Positions 34,857-43,003 of a stretch of DNA of 58,693 nucleotides are shown here, piece by piece. Within the stretch, counting starts at the first letter, position 1; each line of letters opens with the position of its first letter. This DNA is from JAIBDK01 sp965261915. GTDB taxonomy: Bacteria; Pseudomonadota; Gammaproteobacteria; Arenicellales; Poriferihabitantaceae. The notes below the pieces were generated by a model, which saw nothing but the letters and a program-made list of their open reading frames with translations, made no database searches and had not been told where the DNA came from. The stretch is from NCBI GenBank assembly GCA_965261915.1, contig CBDHDW010000008.1, forward strand, positions 1-58,693. Reading direction: 5' to 3'. The translations under genes were made by a program, and so were the position numbers.

Positions 34857-35094
34857 AACAACGTCGCATACGCCTGAATCCAAACGATCCTGGATTTGTC
34901 ATAAAACACAGCACCGTAGCACGTCGTTTTGTTTCAGGAAACAAAGCCAACGCTACAAAACCGTAATTCTGCTCATAACAGGTGCGCTGCTTTTGGCAGC
35001 CTGTACTGATTATCAGGGGCGCAAGACAAATTGCTGGAGCAAAGCCCCTATTGCAAGCTTTGCCCCTACGGAGTGCACATTCACGGATGTTTAA
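34846..35094 (+). CDS. virB7: VirB7-like small lipoprotein
   Basis: An 82-residue protein. A basic stretch precedes VILLITGALLLAAC, a lipobox, leaving a mature peptide of about 30 residues (CTDYQGRKTNCWSKAPIASF...). Two more Cys could form disulphides with VirB9. GGAG precedes the ATG at 34846, which overlaps the end of virB4. Size and lipobox fit VirB7; position between virB4 and a VirB5-like gene is unusual but seen in plasmid systems. Confidence 0.7.
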   Translation: MKIKTTSHTPESKRSWICHKTQHRSTSFCFRKQSQRYKTVILLITGALLLAACTDYQGRKTNCWSKAPIASFAPTECTFTDV

Positions 35095-35162
35095 AGCATT
35101 GTTCGGCATAACTGGATTTTCAGACATCCCAAATTCCGTTCTCGTGTCAACGCGAGCGTCGC

Positions 35163-35430
35163 GGCCTGGCAGCGTTTTTGCAATCGCGCGAGGACGCCGC
35201 TGGCCTGGCAGTGCTTTTGCAATCGCGCGAGAAAGTCGCTGGCTTGGCAGTGCTTTTGTAATCGCGCGAGAAAGTCGCTGGCTTGGCAGTGCTTTTGTAA
35301 TCGCGCGAGAAAGTCGCTGGCTTGGCAGTGCTTTTGTAATCGCGCGAGAAAGTCGCTGGCTTGGCAGTGCTTTTGTAAAAGCACGAGAAAGTCGCTGGCT
35401 TGGCAGTGCTTTTGTAAAAGCACGAGAAAG
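35163..35430. repeat. Seven 39-bp tandem repeats
   Basis: Units start at 35163, 35202, 35241, 35280, 35319, 35358 and 35397; the last is slightly short. The middle units are nearly identical (GGCTTGGCAGTGCTTTTG ... GCGCGAGAAAGTCGCT). At 39 bp they keep every frame open, encoding a 13-residue repeat on either strand. The core resembles the dispersed palindromic module (TGGCAG...GCGCGAGAAGTCG) found in pilN and at 51.3-57.2 kb. There are no spacers, so it is not CRISPR. Confidence 0.88.
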
Positions 35431-35431
35431 C

Positions 35432-36610
35432 ATGGAATTGGGATTCAATATTAAGGCAAAACGCTCTAATGCCGAACTCTGCTTAAAGGCATTCTGCCTC
35501 TCATCTGCATGTGTTGCTGGATTGGGCGTTTTATCTGTAAACGCTCAAGGCGTACCCATCGTGGATGTGCCGAAAACAGCTATCAATATTCAGATGCTTA
35601 CAGAAACGCTTTTAAAGGGTACCGAATACGGCAAAAACATCGCCAAAAACCAGTCGATTACAGCGTTGCACCAAGACCAGCTCGCACAGATGGACGCAAC
35701 ACTTGCAATACTCCGCCAGACAGAGGGCTTTACTGCGGCTTTAAACACTTATGACGGTATCGCCGTCACAGAAGTATACGCCATCGCGGACAACAACCCT
35801 TATGCAGAGCGGCTGTTTGGCGATGCGCGCGTCACCATTGAGCAAATGATTGTGGAAACCGCACAAAAATACGGAAACCACCCGGCCCTGCAACGCGCTG
35901 GTATTAATCCTGTAGAGTTTCGGTGCTGGTTTCAGGCGTTGATCAAGCAGGAAAGCCGGTTTTCTATTGGAGCCAGAAGCCCGAAAGCCGCTTTCGGCCT
36001 GACGCAGATTATTCCACCAACCGCCAGGTATCTTGGTATTTATCCAGAATATTACAAAAACCCGCGCCTGCAACTTGATGGCGGGGCGCGGTATTTATTG
36101 GAGCAGCTTAATAAGTTCGGCTCAATGCCCTTTGCTCTTGCCGCATACAATGCGGGACCAGGCGCGGTTCAAAAATACAGTGGCATTCCACCTTACAAAG
36201 AAACACAAAACTACGTTGTGAAGATTTCGGGCTATTACAATGCTTATGCCGCACATATCACGGGCGTAGATATGGTGGGAACCCTGTCACTGCAGGACAT
36301 GACACTGGCAGAAAGCAGCAACCTATCGGATGCAGGGCTTTATTATGCCGACCATGCAAGCCATTTAATTGCAACGGCCATGGGCCGCCTAAAAGGCATT
36401 ATCACGCAGATACCGTCACCCAAGGGTGTAAAAGACGCGATAGATTTAAACACCTATGCGCGGGCGGAAGTGACACGGATTGCCGCCCTGCTTTTGCGCC
36501 TTCAGGCCGCACAGCGTAAAATCGAATATGCACGCTATGCCCTGCTGTTGGCAGCACTTGTTGAAGATGCCCGGTATTTACAATTGGGGAGTGCTCAAAA
36601 TGATGGGTGA
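35432..36610 (+). CDS. VirB5-like protein with inserted lytic transglycosylase domain
   Basis: A 392-residue protein from the ATG at 35432, with a signal peptide ending SVNAQ before GVPIVDV. Residues about 40-100 and 315-370 resemble the VirB5 at 37037: GVPIVDVPKTA against GVPTVDVLANA, and ITQIPSPKGVKDAIDLNT against VNQIPSMKGLREAIDLNT. Between them (about 160-270) lies a lytic transglycosylase domain with catalytic Glu174 (LIKQESRFSIGARSPKAAFG) and LAAYNAGPGAVQKYSGIPP. That region is very close to VirB1 at 31123-31908. The frame is open upstream to ATG 35087, through the tandem repeats, but this would bury the signal peptide. It may couple cell-wall opening to pilus-tip assembly. Confidence 0.78.
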   Translation: MELGFNIKAKRSNAELCLKAFCLSSACVAGLGVLSVNAQGVPIVDVPKTAINIQMLTETLLKGTEYGKNIAKNQSITALHQDQLAQMDATLAILRQTEGFTAALNTYDGIAVTEVYAIADNNPYAERLFGDARVTIEQMIVETAQKYGNHPALQRAGINPVEFRCWFQALIKQESRFSIGARSPKAAFGLTQIIPPTARYLGIYPEYYKNPRLQLDGGARYLLEQLNKFGSMPFALAAYNAGPGAVQKYSGIPPYKETQNYVVKISGYYNAYAAHITGVDMVGTLSLQDMTLAESSNLSDAGLYYADHASHLIATAMGRLKGIITQIPSPKGVKDAIDLNTYARAEVTRIAALLLRLQAAQRKIEYARYALLLAALVEDARYLQLGSAQNDG

Positions 36611-36626
36611 GCCAGGTAAGAACCGC

Positions 36627-36944
36627 TTAAAGCGTAACCGCCTGGATAAACCTATCCAATGCAATGACAGCGACAATGCCGGTGATCATCAAGCCGCCAA
36701 GTTTAATGGTCATGCGTTGTTCAAGGGATTTCATCTCGGCACGAACAGTGTCAAACTCGGCTTTAGTCGCCGCCCCTTGCAATTCTATCTCATGGCGCAA
36801 TTGCGTAATATCGGCACTTGTTGCCGTGCCTTCACGCATAGCTGTATCAAGCGCGGACGCATGGGCCACAGCTTGTTCTTTGGAAATGCCGCTGCTTTGC
36901 AATGCATCAACATAAGCCAGCTTATCAAAAATAATAGCGTTCAT
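36627..36944 (-). CDS. DUF1640-like coiled-coil membrane-anchored protein
   Basis: About 105 residues from MNAIIFDKLAYVDALQSSGI. The helical region includes KEQAVAHASALDTAMRE and TKAEFDTVRAEMKSLEQRM (coiled coil), and ends in one hydrophobic helix (IKLGGLMITGIVAVIALDRF). This is the layout of DUF1640/CCDC90-type proteins. It lies inside the virB operon but on the opposite strand, between the VirB5 chimera and VirB5. A second member is at 53773-54096. Function unknown. Confidence 0.68.
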   Translation of the reverse strand: MNAIIFDKLAYVDALQSSGISKEQAVAHASALDTAMREGTATSADITQLRHEIELQGAATKAEFDTVRAEMKSLEQRMTIKLGGLMITGIVAVIALDRFIQAVTL

Positions 36945-36976
36945 GGCTTTTATATAGGCACAGCTTCCCAAAAAAA

Positions 36977-37002
36977 CAAACCTTTTCGCAAGGGTTTGTT
37001 TT
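36977..37002 (+). terminator. Hairpin with T-runs before virB5
   Basis: CAAACCTTT and AAGGGTTTG pair around TCGC with one G-U pair, followed by TTTT. The minus strand also shows a T-run of six to seven bases, so it could stop transcription in both directions. It may limit read-through from the upstream virB genes into virB5. Confidence 0.5.
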
Positions 37003-37036
37003 GCGCCGCCACTTTAACTTCACAAGGAGATTTTGC

Positions 37037-37822
37037 ATGAAACCTTTGCTTATGAGCGTCATGCTCGCCTGTTCTACTGCCTTTGTTACACCTGCATATA
37101 GTGCGGGCGTGCCAACGGTTGATGTCCTGGCTAATGCTGCACTGGGCCGCATCCTGGCGGAAACCAAAATCCAGCTGGCAAAGCAGATTGAAGAGAACTT
37201 GAAGCTTGATCAACAGCTGGTCGAACAAATCAAACAGCTTCAAACGCTGAAAAACCAGTATGATGCATTAACAGTTGGCCTTGATCTGTCAGATTTAAAT
37301 ATTGAAGATCTCCTTGCTAAAATCCTGCCCAAATACGGCAATCTGACAGACGCGGTTTCAAACGCTAAAAATGGCGATTGGTCCGGTGTTATCACCTCTG
37401 GCAAGGTTGGCGGTCAAAATATCAACGCGCATGTCACAGGCATTTTCGGTGATGTCGGAATGAGCAAGGCGGATGTTGATACGCTGGCAAGAAGCGAAGA
37501 TCCCTCAACCGCGCGCATTGGCACCCAAGCCAATACCGGTGCATTTTTATCTGTGGCCGCAGAAGCATCCTCTGAACAAGCGACGGAAAGCCTAAAACGC
37601 ATTGACGGCCTGGTGAACCAGATACCGTCCATGAAGGGTCTGCGTGAAGCCATTGATTTAAACACACGGGTTACGGCGGAACTGGGCATTGCGCTGGCAA
37701 ATATCTGGTCGATGGAAGCCATTCAGACAATTGGAATGGGTGAAGCCGGTGTGATGGATGCGGCCACCGCTGCAAGCGAGGAAAAGTATTTGACATTGGG
37801 AACTTCGTCAAATGCAAACTAA
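37037..37822 (+). CDS. virB5: VirB5-type pilus-tip protein
   Basis: About 261 residues from the ATG at 37037, which has AAGGAG seven bases upstream. A signal peptide ends PAYSA before GVPTVDV. A long helical part follows (QLAKQIEENLKLDQQLVEQI KQLQTLKNQYDAL, typical of VirB5/TrbJ) and a C-terminal helix pair with QIPSMKGLREAIDLNTRVTAE. VirB5 caps the pilus and helps recipient contact. It overlaps the next gene by 11 bases. Confidence 0.82.
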   Translation: MKPLLMSVMLACSTAFVTPAYSAGVPTVDVLANAALGRILAETKIQLAKQIEENLKLDQQLVEQIKQLQTLKNQYDALTVGLDLSDLNIEDLLAKILPKYGNLTDAVSNAKNGDWSGVITSGKVGGQNINAHVTGIFGDVGMSKADVDTLARSEDPSTARIGTQANTGAFLSVAAEASSEQATESLKRIDGLVNQIPSMKGLREAIDLNTRVTAELGIALANIWSMEAIQTIGMGEAGVMDAATAASEEKYLTLGTSSNAN

Positions 37823-38375
37823 AGTATACATATCCATTGCAGTGTTTTCACTCATAGCCGTCGGCGGCGTTGGTTTTTACGCAGGTCAAAAATACGCGCA
37901 AAGCAAGGCCACCGCAAAGCTGGTGCAAGACCTTGAAGATTTCGGGAATTTGTTTGAAATTGCCAACGGATCATCTGAACAAAAGCAACAATCTGATGGT
38001 GATTATTTGACGCTCAAGCCTTCAAAGCAGGAAAAAGTAGAGATTAAGGCTGCAGCTCCAAAAACGGTAAAAACAGAATTATATGTTCATTGCAAAAGGC
38101 CCGGGTTTCCTAAGTTTGAACATGAAGAGCGGCATATGAACTTTGTATTAGGCACCCTTTACTTACACTCTGCTTTTGAGAATGTAATAGCCACCAAAGA
38201 CTGTACTTGTGGAGGTAAAGTACCTCCACTTGATACCGCCTATGCAAATTTTATAAGGCTTGGTGGCGAAAAACTTACAGACATCGCACTATCAAACAGT
38301 GCTTTGCAGCCATTCCATAATGATTATTCTGACCTTATCGTGAAGGTGATCGCACTTTGTGGTCGTAAATTCTAA
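37812..38375 (+). CDS. Hypothetical membrane-anchored protein in virB operon
   Basis: A 187-residue protein. One N-terminal membrane helix (VYISIAVFSLIAVGGVGFYAG) is followed by a charged linker and a domain with four Cys (VHCKRPGFPKF, KDCTCGG, ALCGRKF). Its place between virB5 and virB6 is where entry-exclusion or VirB7-type proteins are often encoded. No family is recognised; exclusion is a guess. It overlaps virB6 by one base. Confidence 0.6.
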   Translation: MQTKVYISIAVFSLIAVGGVGFYAGQKYAQSKATAKLVQDLEDFGNLFEIANGSSEQKQQSDGDYLTLKPSKQEKVEIKAAAPKTVKTELYVHCKRPGFPKFEHEERHMNFVLGTLYLHSAFENVIATKDCTCGGKVPPLDTAYANFIRLGGEKLTDIALSNSALQPFHNDYSDLIVKVIALCGRKF

Positions 38376-39388
38376 TGGGCCTTGCGCAAGATATTCTCAC
38401 CAAATTTGATACGGCCATTGAAACAACGGCGGGTGACTTTTTTCAAGCCACACTTACTGCAATTTACCCTCTGGTTTTGATCATGTTTACCCTGGTCTTT
38501 ATTGCCCTTGGCATAAACATGGCACTGAATGTCTACCAGATATCCATGCGCGAAAGCACACAGATTATAACGCGGATGATTGTCATTACAGCATTCGGTT
38601 TAACCTGGAGCAACTTCTCTCTTTTCTATGGTGCTTTGACATCAACAACCGATGCAATTGCCTCATCGTTTTTTGCAACCCTTTGGGGAAATGAGAACAG
38701 TGGCGGGACATCGGCTGTTGCTATGGATCAGTTTGGAGATCAGATGCGCGGCACTGCCGACGGCGTCCTGCAAGCCCGAGGCTCTATCGCCCGTGGTTTC
38801 TTAGGGGCTATTCTGTCATTGGTGCTTGCCATATTATTAGGCATCTATGTCATCATTGTTATGTTTGCCAAACTGATGATCACAGTGCTTATTGGTGTGG
38901 CCCCCGTGGTTGCGGCCTTAACGATGTTTGAGCGCACAAAAAGCGTTTTTGAAGCCTGGCTCTCAAGCCTCGCCGGCTACCTCATGTATCCAATCGCTGC
39001 CGCCGGTGTTATCGGTACCGTTGTCGGGCTTGCCAATAGTTTTGCAACTGACGCTGCATCTGCCGGCGTTATCGGGGATACAATAGGATTTCTGGTACTC
39101 GCGTTTGTAGGGATCGTTTCCCTTGCCTACATACCCAATGTTGCCTCGGGAATTTCCGGTAATTTCTCATTGGGTAACTTTGCACCACAAGCCCTGAAAG
39201 TTGCTGGTGCCCCTCTGACCAAATTAGGAAGCATGACCAGGAACGGCGCAACAGAATTTGCCTCTGGCTTGAAATCCGGAAAAACCAGTGGCCTGGCCAA
39301 ATATGCACAGCAGCGCAAGCTCGCAGATGCAGGGCATAATCTCCGACAAAAAATGAGCGCCATGGCAAAGCTGCGACCCAAAACCTAA
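38375..39388 (+). CDS. virB6: VirB6/TrbL-type channel protein
   Basis: A 337-residue polytopic membrane protein. Hydrophobic segments include IYPLVLIMFTLVFIALGINM, FLGAILSLVLAILLGIYVII and LMITVLIGVAPVVAALTMFE, the last being typical of VirB6. The GSIARG region and the central loop fit the family. The C-terminal 70 residues are polar and cytoplasmic. It forms part of the inner-membrane conduit. Confidence 0.86.
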   Translation: MGLAQDILTKFDTAIETTAGDFFQATLTAIYPLVLIMFTLVFIALGINMALNVYQISMRESTQIITRMIVITAFGLTWSNFSLFYGALTSTTDAIASSFFATLWGNENSGGTSAVAMDQFGDQMRGTADGVLQARGSIARGFLGAILSLVLAILLGIYVIIVMFAKLMITVLIGVAPVVAALTMFERTKSVFEAWLSSLAGYLMYPIAAAGVIGTVVGLANSFATDAASAGVIGDTIGFLVLAFVGIVSLAYIPNVASGISGNFSLGNFAPQALKVAGAPLTKLGSMTRNGATEFASGLKSGKTSGLAKYAQQRKLADAGHNLRQKMSAMAKLRPKT

Positions 39389-39414
39389 AACGCATTCCGA
39401 TAAAGGTAATCATT

Positions 39415-40125
39415 ATGACCGATCAAGCATCTGAACGGGAGAACCCACTCTCAAAGCAGGAAAAGGCCGCACAGACACTCTTTGAACAAGAGGCTGTTTA
39501 TGGCGTTAAAAAACGTGAACGCATGGCCTGGCTATTCGCTCTTGGCGGTATGGGCGTGGGCTTGTGTAGCATAGTGGCCGTTGTGATATTGCTGCCGTTA
39601 AAAGAGGTTCAAGCCCATGTGGTTATCGTTGATAAGGACACGGGGCTCGCTGAACGCGCCGTAAATGTACGCCAAGCCAGCGTGACACAAAGCGAAGCGG
39701 TTAAACAAAGTCTTCTATACGGATATGTAAAAGACCGCGAAACTTTTGACGTAAATGACAATGAATACCGGATCACGAAAGTCTACCGGCAATCCCTTGC
39801 AAACGCCAAAAGCAGCCTTGCGACACTTTGGAATCCAGACAGCAAAAGCCACCCTGATCGCGTGTATGGCACGGGTGCTGTCGTGACCATCAAAATTCTG
39901 AGCATATCTGCGATTTCAGAAGATGTCGCCCAGGTGCGCTATATCAAGACACTTGCAACTGAGGATGGCGCAATCCGTGAAGGCAAGTTCACCGCAACCG
40001 TAACCTACAGGCTAAACCCGTCAAAGAAATCAAACATCAATCTGGTTTGGGAAAACCCCTTCGGGTTTCAAGTGCTGAACTACAGAACCACCAGCGAAAC
40101 TTTGGAAGGACAGAACAATGAATAG
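39415..40125 (+). CDS. virB8: VirB8 assembly protein
   Basis: A 236-residue bitopic protein. The polar N-terminus is followed by one membrane helix (WLFALGGMGVGLCSIVAVVI LLPL) and a periplasmic domain resembling VirB8. It contains SLLYGYVKDRETFDVND, VAQVRYIKTLATEDG and NPFGFQVLNYRTTSE, the last close to the family's NPLGF...Y sequence. It nucleates the channel. It overlaps virB9 by eight bases. Confidence 0.9.
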   Translation: MTDQASERENPLSKQEKAAQTLFEQEAVYGVKKRERMAWLFALGGMGVGLCSIVAVVILLPLKEVQAHVVIVDKDTGLAERAVNVRQASVTQSEAVKQSLLYGYVKDRETFDVNDNEYRITKVYRQSLANAKSSLATLWNPDSKSHPDRVYGTGAVVTIKILSISAISEDVAQVRYIKTLATEDGAIREGKFTATVTYRLNPSKKSNINLVWENPFGFQVLNYRTTSETLEGQNNE

Positions 40126-41146
40126 ATTATTACATATGACGGCCCTGTCTCTGGCAATAGCGGCAACGCCGCTTTATGCGGAAACAACAGGCAAAGGCGG
40201 GACGTATGACCGCCGCATAACATCTGCGACTTATTTTGAGGGGCAGGTCTATAAGCTCATAACGGCCGTAAAGACGATTTCACTGGTAGAAGTGGGGGTC
40301 GGCGAGCGGATTAAATCCATTGCAATTGGGGACACTGAAAGCTTCAAAGTTGTGAAGCTCGATGGCGACAATCTCTTTACCATCAAACCCGTCCAGCGCG
40401 GCGCATCCACCAACATGACCGTGGAAACAAACCGCCGCGTTTATTTTTTCCGCGTCGTGGAAAATGGCGGTACCGGTGCAAATTATGCCTTAAAATTAAT
40501 TGTGGGCACCCCTCCCAAGGCGCGCAAAAGCGCACAAGTAGAACAGACGCTAACGCCTTACAAATATGCAATCGCGCAAAAATCAAAGAACATTGACTTT
40601 AGGCCTGTTAAAATTTGGGATGATGGCGAAAAAACCTACTTTGAATTTGCAAAGAGCAGCCCCATCCCTGCCCTCTTCAGAGCCGACACATTCGGACTTG
40701 AGCATAGCACCAATACCCAAACGCAAGGCAGACAAATCATTGCGACCAGCCGTTCAAAACGCTGGGTATTACGATTGGGTGATGCGTTCTTGTGTATTGT
40801 CGCAAAACCGACAACAACAGAAGCTGAAAACGCAGCAACTCTCGCTGCAACATCAGCGACAAAAGCAAAAGCTATAAAAGTAGCGGCAGCGCAAAAAGCG
40901 GCGGCCAAAGCCAAAGTGGCTAAAGCAGCGGCGGCTAAAGCAGCAAAAAAAGCAGCAGTAAAAGCCAAAGCGGCCAAAGCAGCGGCGGCGAAAAAAGCGG
41001 CAGCCCAAGCCAAAGCCGCTAAAGTCGCGGCAAAAAAAGCGGCTATTGCGGCAGCGGCCGCAGCGAAAATAGCAGATCAAGCGGCTAATGCAGCAGCGGT
41101 AGCAGCGAAAAATGCAGCGACTGCAAAAGCGGACGCAACCGAATGA
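40118..41146 (+). CDS. virB9: VirB9 core-complex protein with Ala/Lys-rich tail
   Basis: A 342-residue exported protein. A signal peptide (MTALSLAIAATPLYA before ETTGK) is followed by the VirB9 N-domain (GQVYKLITAVKTISLVEVGV, GERIKSIAIGD) and the C-domain (TYFEFAKSSPIPALF, then RSKRWVLRLGDAFLCIV). These build the outer-membrane core with VirB7 and VirB10. After residue about 230 comes an unusual tail of about 110 residues, almost only A, K, V and T (KAAAKAKVAKAAAAKAAKKA). It resembles histone H1 or TolA helices. It overlaps virB10 by four bases. Confidence 0.86.
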   Translation: MNRLLHMTALSLAIAATPLYAETTGKGGTYDRRITSATYFEGQVYKLITAVKTISLVEVGVGERIKSIAIGDTESFKVVKLDGDNLFTIKPVQRGASTNMTVETNRRVYFFRVVENGGTGANYALKLIVGTPPKARKSAQVEQTLTPYKYAIAQKSKNIDFRPVKIWDDGEKTYFEFAKSSPIPALFRADTFGLEHSTNTQTQGRQIIATSRSKRWVLRLGDAFLCIVAKPTTTEAENAATLAATSATKAKAIKVAAAQKAAAKAKVAKAAAAKAAKKAAVKAKAAKAAAAKKAAAQAKAAKVAAKKAAIAAAAAAKIADQAANAAAVAAKNAATAKADATE

Positions 41147-42453
41147 GCGCGCCAGGCAACACACTCGAAGAGCGCAAGGCCGCCCTTAAGCGGCCCGGGA
41201 AAAAACCAGGCAACAATATCTATTTGATACCTGTTGCCACAGCCATTGCTGGCCTTGCTGCCGGGGCCTACTTTTTTGCAGGCAAGCCAGTTGATGATGA
41301 TCAGAACGGTTCCGTTTTGCCGACCACCACTTCACAAGAGTTTCAGAACGCAAACCCGGGCGATGGTCTCTTTGCACGCACCGAAGCGCCTAAACTTAAA
41401 CCCGGGCCATCCGAAGCAGAAATACGGCTGAAGCAACAGCTCGATGAGCTTCAAAATCAAATTGCTGATCTAAAAGCCAACCCGCTAACAGTGGAAACAG
41501 AAAACACCGAAGCCTTAGACGCTATGGAAAAGACGCTTTCAGAACTCAACGATAAGATCAGCAAACAAGCACAACAATTGAATGATGCGAATATCAAAGC
41601 CGAACGCCTGGCCGCAGAGCTGGAAGCCAGTGATTTACTATCAGGCAAACAAAGTGCAGCGGCCCTTGAGGCAGAACGCCTTGCAGAGATTGAACGTAAC
41701 CGTGCGGAGGTGGCCCAACAAAGACGTGAAGAAGCCAGAGCCATCTATGAGGCACAGGTTCATTCCCCGATTATTGCGTTTAGCAGTGCAGGTGACACTG
41801 GCGGTTCAGTTGAGGATGCCAAAATCAAATACAGGGGCGATGAAGCCTTTGTCCGGTCACAGCGCAAAGCGATTGGAACCACTCAAAGCCAGGTTCTTGC
41901 CAACCCGGCAAATACGGTTGTGCGTGGCACCATCGTTGAAGGTGTTTTACAAACAGCCATATCGTCGGATTTGCAAGGTGATGTTCTCGCATCGGTTTCC
42001 TATGATGTCTGGTCGTTTGACTTGTCCCAAATTCTTATTCCTGCCGGGTCCAAGATTTACGGCCGTTACAGCTCGGACATCGGGGTTGGTCAAAAACGTA
42101 TTCTCATTGCATGGGACGAGATCAGAACAACAGACGGCCAAGCCGTACAGATACAAGCTTACGGCAATGATCGGTTGGGCCGCTCCGGGCTGACAGGTCA
42201 AGTGGACAATCACTTTGCCGAACGCTTTGGCAGTGCGGCGCTTATTTCCATTATTGGTGCCGCCCCCACCGTCATTGCCAACAACGCAACAGATAATGAA
42301 AACACGACGGATGTGATCGAAAGTGTCGGGTCGGATTTCAACACCGCAGTTGGGTCAATAACGAATGATTATCTGGGCATTCCGCGCACGATCTACGTCG
42401 ATCAAGGCGCTACCGTATCTCTCACAGTCAACACAGATTTAGAGCTGTTTTAA
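41143..42453 (+). CDS. virB10: VirB10 core-complex protein
   Basis: A 436-residue protein. The N-terminus is cytoplasmic (KRPGKKPGNN), then a membrane helix (IYLIPVATAIAGLAAGAYFF). A coiled-coil region follows (EAEIRLKQQLDELQNQIADL), and the C-terminal beta-barrel domain has VVRGTIVEGVLQTAISSDLQ, GSKIYGRYSSDIGVGQKRIL and GSAALISIIGAAPTV. VirB10 spans both membranes and senses ATP use by VirB11 and VirD4. All signature segments are present. Confidence 0.92.
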   Translation: MSAPGNTLEERKAALKRPGKKPGNNIYLIPVATAIAGLAAGAYFFAGKPVDDDQNGSVLPTTTSQEFQNANPGDGLFARTEAPKLKPGPSEAEIRLKQQLDELQNQIADLKANPLTVETENTEALDAMEKTLSELNDKISKQAQQLNDANIKAERLAAELEASDLLSGKQSAAALEAERLAEIERNRAEVAQQRREEARAIYEAQVHSPIIAFSSAGDTGGSVEDAKIKYRGDEAFVRSQRKAIGTTQSQVLANPANTVVRGTIVEGVLQTAISSDLQGDVLASVSYDVWSFDLSQILIPAGSKIYGRYSSDIGVGQKRILIAWDEIRTTDGQAVQIQAYGNDRLGRSGLTGQVDNHFAERFGSAALISIIGAAPTVIANNATDNENTTDVIESVGSDFNTAVGSITNDYLGIPRTIYVDQGATVSLTVNTDLELF

Positions 42454-42459
42454 GGCGCA

Positions 42460-42702
42460 ATGATGTACGCGCAGCTAGAGCTATTTCCAAAACTCAAAGT
42501 GAAAAGGCCAAAGCCTGTAAAACGCGCACATTCCAGTGACGTTGGTGACGGTTGGAATGGCTTTAAAAACTGCGCCACCTTCGCTTGCAACAGATGTGGC
42601 TGGGAAAGCGGTTGGGAACTTCTGAGTACCGATGCAGAAGTGCGCCGTGGAATACCTTGCCTCAAATGCAACAGAACAGAAAGCGACGATGATGTCCCGT
42701 GA
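42460..42702 (+). CDS. Small zinc-ribbon-like protein
   Basis: An 80-residue protein starting MMYAQLELFPKLKVKRPKPV. Two CxxC pairs (CNRCGWESGW and CLKCNRT) about 28 residues apart suggest a zinc ribbon, with a Lys/Arg-rich N-terminus that could bind DNA. It lies seven bases after virB10 in the same direction. The stop overlaps a short fragment resembling virD4. No known T4SS counterpart is recognised. Confidence 0.58.
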   Translation: MMYAQLELFPKLKVKRPKPVKRAHSSDVGDGWNGFKNCATFACNRCGWESGWELLSTDAEVRRGIPCLKCNRTESDDDVP

Positions 42703-42755
42703 CGAACACCGCCACGCCTTGGTTATTGCTCCCACACGGTCAGGCACGGTCAGGT
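42702..42755 (+). pseudogene. Short relic resembling the virD4 Walker A region
   Basis: Translated in the frame starting at 42703, the bases read DEHRHALVIAPTRSG. The intact virD4 has DEHPHALVVAPTRSG at about 44393-44437. Ten-base and longer stretches match at DNA level (CCCACACGGTCAGG). The match then breaks into a small repeat (GGTCAGG twice). It looks like a leftover of a second coupling-protein gene or a misplaced copy. Confidence 0.55.
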
Positions 42756-42829
42756 ATGAGTGCGGCTAAGCCGCTCAAAACAGTAACTGACGTAAAATTC
42801 AACACCAAACCAACCAGGAGAAACCTATA

Positions 42830-42997
42830 ATGCCAAAAACATACGAATATAAGGTCGTAGCAGACCAAGACCACAGAAATGTGCCTCTCGAAGATACGAT
42901 CAATCAACATGCCATTGATGGTTGGAGATTGATCAATACGGTTCAAACCCTTGAAAGCATCAAATTCATTTTTGAACGCGAAACGAGCCTTGAATAA
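42830..42997 (+). CDS. DUF4177-like small protein
   Basis: A 55-residue protein (MPKTYEYKVVADQDHRNVPL...) with AGGAG nine bases upstream. The pattern YEYKVV, then a helix and DGWRLINTV, then FIFER, matches the DUF4177 fold. Its function is not known. It lies between the virB10 group and virB11, six bases before virB11. Confidence 0.65.
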   Translation: MPKTYEYKVVADQDHRNVPLEDTINQHAIDGWRLINTVQTLESIKFIFERETSLE

Positions 42998-43003
42998 ACC
43001 CGA

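Noticed and set aside
35163..35430. CRISPR-like array
   Set aside because: The 39-bp units join directly with no variable spacers, and no cas gene is present.
34642..35448. Minus-strand frame of 268 residues with ALPSQRLSRAITK repeats
   Set aside because: A shadow of the tandem repeat and of the virB4 end; a 39-bp unit keeps all frames open.
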